From NCBI RefSeq assembly GCF_022828365.1, contig NZ_JAJQJU010000001.1:434001-498000 (forward strand): a stretch of DNA of 64,000 bases, read 5' to 3'. The position numbers were made by a program, and so were the translations under genes. This DNA is from Candidatus Nanosynbacter sp. TM7-087 (GTDB lineage: Bacteria; Patescibacteriota; Saccharimonadia; Saccharimonadales; Saccharimonadaceae). The notes under the pieces were generated by a model. It searched no databases and was not told the DNA's origin. It saw only the letters and a program-made list of their open reading frames with translations. This document shows positions 37,331 to 44,478 of the stretch, piece after piece (position 1 is the stretch's first letter; each line of letters begins with the position of its first letter).

Positions 37331-37360
37331 ATATCCCGCTTAATCGGCGGGGTATTTTTT
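37331..37360 (+). terminator. Terminator of the MIP channel gene
   Basis: ATATCCCGC (37331-37339) pairs with GCGGGGTAT, one G-U pair, followed by TTTTTT. Shared end with the converging rmuC gene. Confidence 0.85.
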
Positions 37361-37363
37361 ATG

Positions 37364-38434
37364 TCAATCTTCCTGAGTCGGCCGATCAATCAGCTCCGGC
37401 TGCGCTTGGTTATCGCCACCAGAAATTCGCACGACGTCCTTATCGATCTTCCCCAATTCCTTGTACGTATTGTTATAATGACCAACGGTCGTACTAAGAC
37501 TCTTACCCATTTTTGTCATCAACTCGTCAAACTTTTTAATATGAACGCCCAATTGACCAACTCGAACTTGAATATCCTTAGCTTGCTCTTCAATCTGCAA
37601 ACTACGAAGCCCCTGAAGAACAGTCTGCAGGTACGCGAGAAAACTAGTCGGGCTCACAATAATAACCCGCTTGTCCCGAAACGCATATTCGATCAAATCG
37701 CGACTCGAACCGCCCGTACCAACGTTGTTGATGAGTAAATCATAATATAGCGACTCTGACGGAATAAACATAAAGGCAAAGTCCATGGTGTTTTCGCGCG
37801 GACGAATATATTTACTAGTTTCGTCAATTCGCCCCTTAAGGTCAACCTTTACTTTATTTAGCCACATTTCACGCTCAGATTTTGTCTCGGCATTAATCAT
37901 GCGATTGTAATTCTCCAAAGAAAATTTACTGTCCACTGGCAATATTTGACCCTTGTCCAGAAAAATAACCGCGTCAACAATTTCACCGTCCTTGAAGCGA
38001 TATTGCATTTGATATTGCTTGGCTGGCAAAACATTATCCAACACACTTTCCAGATAAAACTCACCAAAAACACCACGCTGCTTTGGGTTTTGCAACACGT
38101 TTTGCAAAGTCTTCAGATCGGTCGCCACATCAACCACACGCTTATTGGTCTCATCTAATTTCGCCAATCGCTGCGTCACGTCAGCTACCAACTTCGCGCT
38201 TTCTGACAATTGTTTCTGTACGGAAGTCTGGACTTGCGCATTGCTTCGCTCCAACTTATCGCTAACGGATTCATTCAGTTTCGCAATAGTTCGCCCCAAT
38301 TCCACGACATCGGTTTTAATTAGCTCGACGGATGATTGATTTTTTAGCTCGCTGATTTTTGATTGCAGGACAAATAAAGTCGCACCCAAACCAATAGTAA
38401 TAACAATTAAGAGAATAATGATAATGATTTCCAT
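37364..38434 (-). CDS. rmuC: DNA recombination protein RmuC
   Basis: 356 residues. An N-terminal span, a long coiled coil (residues 25-110), then the PD-(D/E)xK-like RmuC domain with KQRGVFGEFYLESVL, LPVDSKFSLENY and FMFIPSESLYYDL. RmuC limits sequence inversions between short repeats in E. coli. The ends of the domain are complete. Confidence 0.92.
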   Translation of the reverse strand: MEIIIIILLIVITIGLGATLFVLQSKISELKNQSSVELIKTDVVELGRTIAKLNESVSDKLERSNAQVQTSVQKQLSESAKLVADVTQRLAKLDETNKRVVDVATDLKTLQNVLQNPKQRGVFGEFYLESVLDNVLPAKQYQMQYRFKDGEIVDAVIFLDKGQILPVDSKFSLENYNRMINAETKSEREMWLNKVKVDLKGRIDETSKYIRPRENTMDFAFMFIPSESLYYDLLINNVGTGGSSRDLIEYAFRDKRVIIVSPTSFLAYLQTVLQGLRSLQIEEQAKDIQVRVGQLGVHIKKFDELMTKMGKSLSTTVGHYNNTYKELGKIDKDVVRISGGDNQAQPELIDRPTQED

Positions 38435-38452
38435 ACACTTAGTGTACAGTGA

Positions 38453-38947
38453 TTATAGCGCCAAGACAACTCGTGCTAAGATTGCGAATAAAGTCATAAA
38501 TAAAATTGCTGCGCCGTTGCCACGAATTCTATTTAACCAGATTAACGACAAATATACCAAAACTGTCGCCAAAACTACCCATAGCAATGACAAAATCCAA
38601 GATCCGCCAGCCCATAATGTAGCACCCCACAATGACACAGTTGCCGCGATCACTACTAGCAGAGGTCGCTTGATGCCAAATACCGCCAACACTGGAACTA
38701 GCATAATTCCCGCCAAAACCAACGCGACGTAAGATGCGATGCTTGTGCTGTTTGCGCAAATAGAAATATGCTCAGCGTTCGCGCAAAATACGGGTGTAAT
38801 CATAAATTTATCAAACGCAAGTGCCAGCAACCAAATAGCCACGCCGCTAGCAACTAAAATCGCCAAAATCCTCAAGAAAACTCGCCTTGAAAATGGATAT
38901 GTGTAATCTGATATTTCTTCACGGAAAATAGCTGACAATAATTTCAT
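38453..38947 (-). CDS. Multi-span membrane protein, unknown
   Basis: 164 residues from ATG 38947, chosen because TACAAT lies six bases upstream with TTGCAA 17 bases before it (leaderless). About five membrane spans; two cysteines (VFCANAEHISICANS) in an outside loop could form a disulfide. The C-terminal half recalls a small multidrug or PAP-like pore but I recognise no family. Confidence 0.65.
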   Translation of the reverse strand: MKLLSAIFREEISDYTYPFSRRVFLRILAILVASGVAIWLLALAFDKFMITPVFCANAEHISICANSTSIASYVALVLAGIMLVPVLAVFGIKRPLLVVIAATVSLWGATLWAGGSWILSLLWVVLATVLVYLSLIWLNRIRGNGAAILFMTLFAILARVVLAL

Positions 38948-38992
38948 ACGTAAATTGTAACGTAAACTTGTCAATATTGCAAATGTATATGC

Positions 38993-39475
38993 TTAAATAT
39001 TATGCTTTTTCAGAAGATTCATCGGTTTATACCAAATAATCCCTACACAAGCAATCAATAATCCGCCAACAACGTCAAGCGGCGTATGCACCAGAGCAAT
39101 AACCCGACCTACACATATTAAGATTGTCATAACCAGACAAACAACAGCCAGCCGCCAACTCTTTGCTCCGAAAAATACCGCCAGAGTGATTGCCATTGTG
39201 AACAGCGCATGATCAGACGGAAAACCCGGATTATTAAGGAATGACGCGCCGGCAGATACGCCCAGAATCTCGAACGGGCGCATTTGATCTGGTTGATAAA
39301 TTGACCCGATGATTTTTGCTGCCACGTAAGCAGTCAAACCAGCCATCAGAACTTGGCTGTAAACTTGATACTTCTCTTTATTTGGAACCAACTTTATCAA
39401 CGCGTACGCACCAATTAGCACGACCGGCACCACTAGTCCGTCAGCAATTAGCTTCACAATCCATTGCAAATCCAT
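38993..39475 (-). CDS. PAP2 family phosphatase
   Basis: 160 residues from ATG 39475; TATACT lies six bases upstream (leaderless). Membrane phosphatase for undecaprenyl pyrophosphate or phosphatidic acid. The conserved motifs are PGFPSDHALF (serine-x-x-His) and CVGRVIALVHTPLDVVGG (R...H...D). Likely recycles the lipid carrier for cell-wall synthesis. Confidence 0.85.
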   Translation of the reverse strand: MDLQWIVKLIADGLVVPVVLIGAYALIKLVPNKEKYQVYSQVLMAGLTAYVAAKIIGSIYQPDQMRPFEILGVSAGASFLNNPGFPSDHALFTMAITLAVFFGAKSWRLAVVCLVMTILICVGRVIALVHTPLDVVGGLLIACVGIIWYKPMNLLKKHNI

Positions 39476-39554
39476 ACTATAAGTATATCGCGTCAACGCT
39501 GGCCAGTAAACGCTTGCGGAAATCATTTTTCTATAGTACAATTATGCTTGCCGT

Positions 39555-39629
39555 TGGGATGTCGCCAAGTGGTAAGGCAGCGGGTTCTGGTCCCGCCATT
39601 CGGGGGTTCGAATCCCTCCATCCCAGCCA
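39555..39629 (+). tRNA. tRNA-Gln (CTG)
   Basis: Acceptor TGGGATG/CATCCCA, anticodon stem GCGGG/CCCGC with loop TTCTGGT giving anticodon CTG, T-arm GGGGGTTCGAATCCCTC, discriminator G and encoded CCA. Its presence with gatCAB fits indirect formation of Gln-tRNA. Confidence 0.95.
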
Positions 39630-39650
39630 AATTTGAAATTTAGCAGCCAA

Positions 39651-40070
39651 TTATTTGGCTGTTTTTTTCGTCGATAAATTTGCGCAAATCAACAAAATCC
39701 ACATCACGAATACCAGAAAAATCGCAGCCACACTATTCACATTCTTTATCGTTGCGCCAAATATCACTGCCGCATGCCCATTCACAAACGCCAAAAAACT
39801 AATTACCGTCATAATCCCCAAACTCAAAAAACCAGCCGTCCTACTTGTTAGGGTAATTCTTTTTGACATATTCATACCAATTAAAAACGGCAACGACACA
39901 AGTTCTGCGATTACTAGTAATATCGCAATCGGAAGACTTAAATATGGCGTAATTCCCGCAGAAGTAAATACCGCAGAAAACTTCTCAAACGTAAATAATT
40001 GACATAATAATGGCACCATTATTAATAGTCCTGCAATCAATTTAACAATTTTATTCACTTTTCTAGACAT
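39651..40070 (-). CDS. Four-span membrane protein, unknown
   Basis: 139 residues with four hydrophobic spans and a lysine-rich end (NLSTKKTAK). TATACT lies six bases before the ATG, so leaderless. Resembles DoxX-type small membrane proteins in layout, but no diagnostic motif is visible. Confidence 0.65.
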   Translation of the reverse strand: MSRKVNKIVKLIAGLLIMVPLLCQLFTFEKFSAVFTSAGITPYLSLPIAILLVIAELVSLPFLIGMNMSKRITLTSRTAGFLSLGIMTVISFLAFVNGHAAVIFGATIKNVNSVAAIFLVFVMWILLICANLSTKKTAK

Positions 40071-40232
40071 AATTTCAGTATAGCTTGCGCGTCAAAAAAG
40101 CTCAAGCTTGTTGTATTTTTTACGAAAGCACTTGCACTTTTTATAAAAACGTCATAAAGTTAAATCAGCGAACGTTACAAAAATAAACACCATAAAACAG
40201 TATCTTTCGCTCTACGACAAATCCACCACAAC

Positions 40233-40259
40233 TTAAAATACCCCGTCTCTATGGGGTAT
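40233..40259 (-). terminator. Terminator of trmD
   Basis: ATACCCC (40238-40244) and GGGGTAT (40253-40259) form a hairpin, with T-rich flanks on both strands. The trmD stop codon (40249-40251) lies in its loop. Confidence 0.8.
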
Positions 40260-40917
40260 TTTTATTGGTCAATATCCGCGATTGTTCAGCGCGCCACTCG
40301 GCAATTTTTCCGTGGTGTCCGCTCAATAAAACATCCGGCACACGTAAACCTTTAAACTCCTCAGGTCGTGTATATTGTGGAAATTCCAACGTTTCTCCAT
40401 CTGAAAAACTTTCAATTTCCGCAGACTTTTCGCCGCCCAAAACTCCAGGAATCAACCTAACAATAGAATCAATCATCATCATTGCCGCCAGCTCTCCGCC
40501 CGTCAGCACAAAATCACCAATACTCCATTGCTCATCAACTAGCTCTAAAATTCGCTCATCAACACCCTCGTATCGCCCGCAAATAAATATCACACCCCTG
40601 TCATCATCGGCTTCTTCCTGAGCTTTAGCCTGCTTCCAGCGTTGCCCTCGCGGACTCATTAACACCACCTTCGCTGTTTCATCTTGAGATTTCGCAAATT
40701 CTACCGCTTTCCATAACGGCTCAACCATAAGAAGCATCCCGTCGCCGCCGCCATAAGGAGTATCATCAACCTGACGACGAGGACCCAAACCAAACTCCCG
40801 TAGATTCACCGTCGTAAGCTCCACGATACCGTCTTTCTGAGCCTTCCACATCATGGAATTATTAAAAACTCCCGTTGTCATTTCTGGGAAAAGTGTAATT
40901 ACCTGAAACTTTCTCAT
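40249..40917 (-). CDS. trmD: tRNA (guanine-N1)-methyltransferase
   Basis: 222 residues, SPOUT methyltransferase for G37 of tRNA. QVITLFPEMT at the start, GLGPRRQVDDTPYGGGDGML, and the knot region DFVLTGGELAAMMMIDSIVRLIPGVLG. It is usually next to khpA and rimM; here cassette 4 separates it from khpA. Confidence 0.96.
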   Translation of the reverse strand: MRKFQVITLFPEMTTGVFNNSMMWKAQKDGIVELTTVNLREFGLGPRRQVDDTPYGGGDGMLLMVEPLWKAVEFAKSQDETAKVVLMSPRGQRWKQAKAQEEADDDRGVIFICGRYEGVDERILELVDEQWSIGDFVLTGGELAAMMMIDSIVRLIPGVLGGEKSAEIESFSDGETLEFPQYTRPEEFKGLRVPDVLLSGHHGKIAEWRAEQSRILTNKNTP

Positions 40918-40937
40918 CTGTTACAGTGTAGCAAGTA

Positions 40938-40996
40938 TTGACTTTTTTGTCCAGGTATGATATATATGTATTAGCTTTTGTTCAACCGAACAGAAG
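40938..40996 (+). promoter_or_regulatory. Cassette 4 promoter and 5' hairpin
   Basis: TTGACT (40938-40943), 17-base spacer, TATATA (40961-40966), transcript start AGCTTTTG at 40973. CTTTTGTTC (40975-40983) pairs with GAACAGAAG (40988-40996), loop AACC, one G-U pair. Confidence 0.75.
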
Positions 40997-41024
40997 TAGC
41001 CCTTACATAGAAAGGACAACTACA

Positions 41025-41192
41025 ATGACTACTACTGCTCTCATTTCCATGTTCATCGTCATGGTTCTCATCGTCGTCTCCCCGCTGATCGTGCGTGCCC
41101 TCACCAATATCATCTGGAGCGGCGGTAAGGTCGCTGCAGGTGGCCTCGTCGGCTACCTCACGAAGTACCTGGATAAGAAGGACGGCGAGTGA
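41025..41192 (+). CDS. Tiny membrane protein (cassette 4, first frame)
   Basis: 55 residues. One long hydrophobic span (about residues 5-30, MFIVMVLIVVSPLIV), then an amphipathic basic tail, YLTKYLDKKDGE. AAAGGA Shine-Dalgarno nine bases before ATG 41025. Codons end mostly in C or G, unlike trmD and khpA around it. The stop sits in TGAGTC/GACTCA. Size and layout resemble small membrane toxins or holin-like peptides, but nothing proves this. The stop overlaps the start of a second frame. Confidence 0.65.
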   Translation: MTTTALISMFIVMVLIVVSPLIVRALTNIIWSGGKVAAGGLVGYLTKYLDKKDGE

Positions 41193-41335
41193 GTCAAGAC
41201 TCAGTGGTGTTCCTGGTGGAAGTCCTTATGGTACTCCCGCCGGGGATACTCATTTTCTGGATCGACACGCTCCAACTACCCTTCCCACTAGAGGATGTTG
41301 GCGGTTGGATCTCTCGACCCATCACAAAGGGCTAA
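41189..41335 (+). CDS. Second tiny frame of cassette 4, overlapping
   Basis: 48 residues from a GTG that overlaps the preceding stop (GTGA). AAGGA lies six bases upstream, inside the end of the first frame, so translational coupling is likely. The product begins VSQDSVVFLVEVLMVLPPG, hydrophobic for residues 6-26, then DTLQLPFPLEDVGGW and SRPITKG. Its stop TAA lies at the foot of the terminator, so the frame fills the space exactly. No family recognised; the evidence is positional. Confidence 0.5.
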   Translation: MSQDSVVFLVEVLMVLPPGILIFWIDTLQLPFPLEDVGGWISRPITKG

Positions 41336-41336
41336 C

Positions 41337-41402
41337 GCCCGCCAATGAGAATAGCTCGTTGAGACATTAAGTCTCGGCTTGAGCCTCTCGGCGGGCTATT
41401 TT
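41337..41402 (+). terminator. Cassette 4 terminator
   Basis: GCCCGCC (41337-41343) pairs with GGCGGGC (41390-41396), followed by TATTTTC. An inner hairpin GAGAC/GTCTC (41361-41375) is also present. The right arm and the bases before it resemble cassette 1 (GGCT, GCCTCT, GCGGGCTA). Confidence 0.75.
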
Positions 41403-41434
41403 CATGTCTTTTTATAGAAATTATTCCCCACCAA

Positions 41435-41462
41435 AAAACCGTCCCAGTAAGGACGGTTTTTT
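41435..41462. terminator. Bidirectional terminator between cassette 4 and khpA
   Basis: AAAACCGTCC (41435-41444) and GGACGGTTTT (41451-41460) form a perfect stem with A and T runs on the two sides, so it can stop transcription from either strand, notably khpA. Confidence 0.88.
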
Positions 41463-41545
41463 AGCACAAATAAGGCTCTCAATGGTTTCCCATTGTCTCG
41501 CATAGAGCTGTTCTCGCATAATGTCTGTGCTTGAACTGGTTTTAA

Positions 41546-41935
41546 TTATATATCAAGATCGTCGAGTTCTGCAAGCTCTTTTCTGGTGTTTTCTGCGTAA
41601 GATGATCCATTTTCCACAGTTTCATCTGTTGAGTTATCCACAGAAGCACTACCGTTATAATCATTTTCTTCGCGCTCACCAGAAAAACCATCATTGTTAA
41701 CAATCTTCAAGTTATATCGAGCGTCATTCTTTGCGCCCAAAGCTCGCAGAAGTGTACGCAAACTCTGTGCTGTACTGCCGCGCTTACCAATAACTCGACC
41801 CAAATCTGCTGGATTAACTGTCAATGTTAGTAAAACACCCTTTTCATCAATTGTTCGGTCTACTACGACGTCTTCTGGATGTCCAACCAACGCCTTTACA
41901 GTATATTCTACAAACTGCTGATCTATTGTTGACAT
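41546..41935 (-). CDS. khpA: KH domain RNA-binding protein
   Basis: 129 residues from ATG 41935, AGGAGG Shine-Dalgarno. A single KH domain with the nucleic-acid loop GRVIGKRGSTAQSLRTLL. Typical KhpA is about 80 residues; this one has a 50-residue acidic tail rich in Asn, Ser and Asp. KhpA works with KhpB in small RNA and cell-division control in Gram-positive bacteria. Confidence 0.88.
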   Translation of the reverse strand: MSTIDQQFVEYTVKALVGHPEDVVVDRTIDEKGVLLTLTVNPADLGRVIGKRGSTAQSLRTLLRALGAKNDARYNLKIVNNDGFSGEREENDYNGSASVDNSTDETVENGSSYAENTRKELAELDDLDI

Positions 41936-42005
41936 TCTGCCCCTCCTCCTGGAATTAAACTGTATTTCCATTATACACGAGCAGTTTACGCCGTGCAAAC
42001 TTTAA

Positions 42006-42722
42006 TTATTTCTCGCCAGATTCTTTATATTTGGCAATTGCAGCGCGAGCAGCTTGCTGTTGAGCAACTTGCTTTGACGGACCAATTCCTCGCCCCATCA
42101 TATTATCGCCAACAAAAACCCCAAGGGTAAAGACTTTGTCGTGATCTGGACCTTCTTCGCTCAGGACTTTATATACCGGCGTTTGATTGTCAACTCGCTG
42201 AGAAATCTCCTGCAAATACGACTTCGGATCACGCCAACTGCCCGACTCCAAAATTCCGTCCAGCTTAACAATTATATGCTTATGAATAAAATCGCGAGCG
42301 TCATCAAAACCGCGCTCCAAATAAATAGCGCCGATTACCGCCTCAAATGCATTAGCTAAAATCTGTAAATGCGCTCGCTCTGAGCCGTTTTTCTCACCTT
42401 TTGACATACGAATCAGCGGACCATAGCCTAACTTATCGCCAGCGTCGCCAATACTTTCCGTTCGCACCAAAGCTGCCCGCCAAGCAGTCAAAATTCCCTC
42501 TGGCTCAGAAAAATGCGTAAACAAATATTCCGTTACCGCCAATTCCAAAACTGCATCACCCAAAAATTCCAATCGCTCATTATGATGATGGACAGATTTT
42601 CGATGCTCATTAACATAACTGCGGTGGGTCAAAGCCGTGATTAGCAAATCCAAATTCTCAAACTCAAAACCTAATTTTTCGCGCGCAAAATCTTGATATG
42701 GCGCAGTGTTCATTCCGTTCAT
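42006..42722 (-). CDS. rnc: Ribonuclease III
   Basis: 238 residues. NERLEFLGDAVLELAVTEYLF is the RNase III signature with the catalytic Glu and Asp. A C-terminal dsRNA-binding domain ends with KQVAQQQAARAAIAKY. It processes rRNA and structured mRNAs. It lies between khpA and NUDIX on one strand. Confidence 0.96.
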   Translation of the reverse strand: MNGMNTAPYQDFAREKLGFEFENLDLLITALTHRSYVNEHRKSVHHHNERLEFLGDAVLELAVTEYLFTHFSEPEGILTAWRAALVRTESIGDAGDKLGYGPLIRMSKGEKNGSERAHLQILANAFEAVIGAIYLERGFDDARDFIHKHIIVKLDGILESGSWRDPKSYLQEISQRVDNQTPVYKVLSEEGPDHDKVFTLGVFVGDNMMGRGIGPSKQVAQQQAARAAIAKYKESGEK

Positions 42723-43220
42723 TTATAAATTCTCCTGTCTAATTCGTTTCATCGCCAAAAGAATCAGCTTGCCAATATCTTCATATTCAACTTCATCCAG
42801 CGCCTCATGAAAGCTAAACCATTTAAGGCCATTCATCCACTCTTCCTTTTGGAGTTTCTCATTAGGATCCAGCGCCTTAACTAGATAAACTTGCGTTGTC
42901 ATCAATACTAATTTATCAATTCGACGATAACGAAAATTCACCTTGCCCAGCCAGCCGTGCAGCTCAATTTTCTTCAGTCCAGTTTCCTCACCGATTTCCC
43001 TACGAGCCGTCACCTGAGCCGTTTCGCCCGGCTCAATGTGTCCTTTGGGAATTGTCCAGCGGTCGCGAGCGTCCTGATATAGTAAAAATTCCGCCTCGCC
43101 CTTTTTATTACGACGAAAAATCACACCACCAGCAGTTGGCTCGCGTACAATTTCCTGAATCAATGGCTTCTTGCTGCCACTAAAATATTTTTTTATCTTA
43201 TCAAAGTTGCTTGTTCTCAC
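42723..43220 (-). CDS. NUDIX hydrolase
   Basis: 165 residues from GTG 43220, preferred over an upstream start because GGAGGA lies eight bases before it, inside the end of nusB. The NUDIX box GHIEPGETAQVTARREIGEETGL is intact (shown split: GHIEPGETAQ, then REIGEETGL). Layout resembles the Ap4A or mutT-like group. It overlaps nusB by 20 bases and leads into rnc. Confidence 0.88.
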   Translation of the reverse strand: MRTSNFDKIKKYFSGSKKPLIQEIVREPTAGGVIFRRNKKGEAEFLLYQDARDRWTIPKGHIEPGETAQVTARREIGEETGLKKIELHGWLGKVNFRYRRIDKLVLMTTQVYLVKALDPNEKLQKEEWMNGLKWFSFHEALDEVEYEDIGKLILLAMKRIRQENL

Positions 43221-43659
43221 TGTCGGACTCCTCCACGAGAGTACGGAGTGCCGTGCCAAGCACGCCATTCACAAACTTACCCGAGTTATCCGAACCGAAC
43301 GCTTTTGCTAATTCTACCGCTTCGTTAATCACTACTTTTGGCGGAACGGTATCTGCACAATATAGCAATTCATATAAACCAATTCTAAGTACCGCCCGGT
43401 CAATTCGCGGCAACTGACTGATAGGCCATTCTGGCGCCAATGGCTGCAATTTCTCATCCAATTGACTCTGTGTCGAAAGTATGCCGCTGATCAAATTATC
43501 AATAAATTCAATATCGTCAACTGATGATTTATATTCAGCCAAATTACGCTTTAAAATAGTCTTATAGTCAACATCGCTATCACCAACCTCTTTGCGAAAT
43601 TCATGTTCATAAAGTGTTTGCAGTGCGACAATTCGTCCCAAATGACGGTTTGATGCCAT
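43201..43659 (-). CDS. nusB: Transcription antitermination factor NusB
   Basis: 152 residues, all-helical. NRHLGRIVALQTLYEHEF at the N terminus, LPRIDRAVLRIGLYELLY and VVINEAVELAKAFGSDNSGKFVNGVLG are the conserved NusB blocks. Acts in rRNA transcription. Located between rpmF and rnc. Confidence 0.95.
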   Translation of the reverse strand: MASNRHLGRIVALQTLYEHEFRKEVGDSDVDYKTILKRNLAEYKSSVDDIEFIDNLISGILSTQSQLDEKLQPLAPEWPISQLPRIDRAVLRIGLYELLYCADTVPPKVVINEAVELAKAFGSDNSGKFVNGVLGTALRTLVEESDSENKQL

Positions 43660-43683
43660 TATTAAGCGTCCTGTTCGTAATTA

Positions 43684-43830
43684 TTATTTTGTTGTTTTAC
43701 CAGTTTCACGCTTGGTTGTCTTCACCTTAACTGGTGAAGTTGCGTTAACGCGACGTGCCAATTTTAATACCAAGTGGCTGCGACGAAGACCAGTTTTACG
43801 TGAACTACTCTGTTTCTTAGGTTGTGCCAT
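43684..43830 (-). CDS. rpmF: 50S ribosomal protein L32
   Basis: 48 residues, MAQPKKQSSSRKTGLRRSH at the start matches the bL32 N terminus (MAxPKxxxSxSRxxxRRxH). The zinc-finger cysteines of some L32 forms are absent. It begins with an AGGAG Shine-Dalgarno. Too short to be picked up by length filters. Confidence 0.9.
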   Translation of the reverse strand: MAQPKKQSSSRKTGLRRSHLVLKLARRVNATSPVKVKTTKRETGKTTK

Positions 43831-43965
43831 AATTTATTCTCCTCTTTTAGGTTGTCATAAAACTTACGTACCATTATACCTTTTTTATTGGACAATCTCA
43901 AGGGCTTGTCCGCAAATTAGATAATAATATTGACTTTTTATGTCGTTTATGGTAATATATAGAGC

Positions 43966-44472
43966 ATGAGTAAAGAACTATCACCAAATAGAGTAGAATC
44001 TAAAAATAAAACAACGACAACAGAATTTCCTAAAAAGTTAGGAGGGATAGCCCTGGCCCTCTCCCTAATAGCTGGAGGTACTCTCGTATATGTAGCAAGA
44101 CAAGCCAATATGCCCGAGCAAAAACCTAGCACACAAGAAGAGATCGCTCGGTTTGTAGATGACTACAGAGAAGGAGCGGTAGACTTGCCTGATGATGCAG
44201 TAGTGGAGACGTTCACTATAGAAGAAGGCGGAAATATAGTTAAAGAAACCACCAAACTAGCCAAGGAGAACAACTTCAGCCAAGACGAAATGAATCATCT
44301 AGGTGAAAGCGTTCTAACGAGTACGCAGACAGCATACGACTTCAATAAAAAACAAGGAGCGGGACCTTCATCGTCAGTGGAAATGCAAAATGGCGATCAA
44401 GTCAAGACTGTTATTGCAGACGTAAATGACGACGGTAAACGAGACGTAGTGGTGGTAGAGATAACACGCTAA
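43966..44472 (+). CDS. Membrane-anchored protein with calcium-loop-like end
   Basis: 168 residues. A span at about residues 26-45, an acidic helical middle, and a C-terminal DVNDDGKRDVVVVE that matches the D-x-N-x-D-G-x-x-D calcium loop of dockerin and FG-GAP/VCBS repeats. Strong promoter TTGACT, 17-base spacer, TAATAT; the expected start is the A of ATG, so leaderless. Low GC, unlike the cassettes. No family recognised. Confidence 0.7.
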   Translation: MSKELSPNRVESKNKTTTTEFPKKLGGIALALSLIAGGTLVYVARQANMPEQKPSTQEEIARFVDDYREGAVDLPDDAVVETFTIEEGGNIVKETTKLAKENNFSQDEMNHLGESVLTSTQTAYDFNKKQGAGPSSSVEMQNGDQVKTVIADVNDDGKRDVVVVEITR

Positions 44473-44478
44473 GTCAAC

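Noticed and set aside
41463-41545. 32-codon frame MREQLYARQWE on the minus strand after khpA
   Set aside because: It runs into the terminator, lacks a Shine-Dalgarno, and is best read as the khpA 3' untranslated region.
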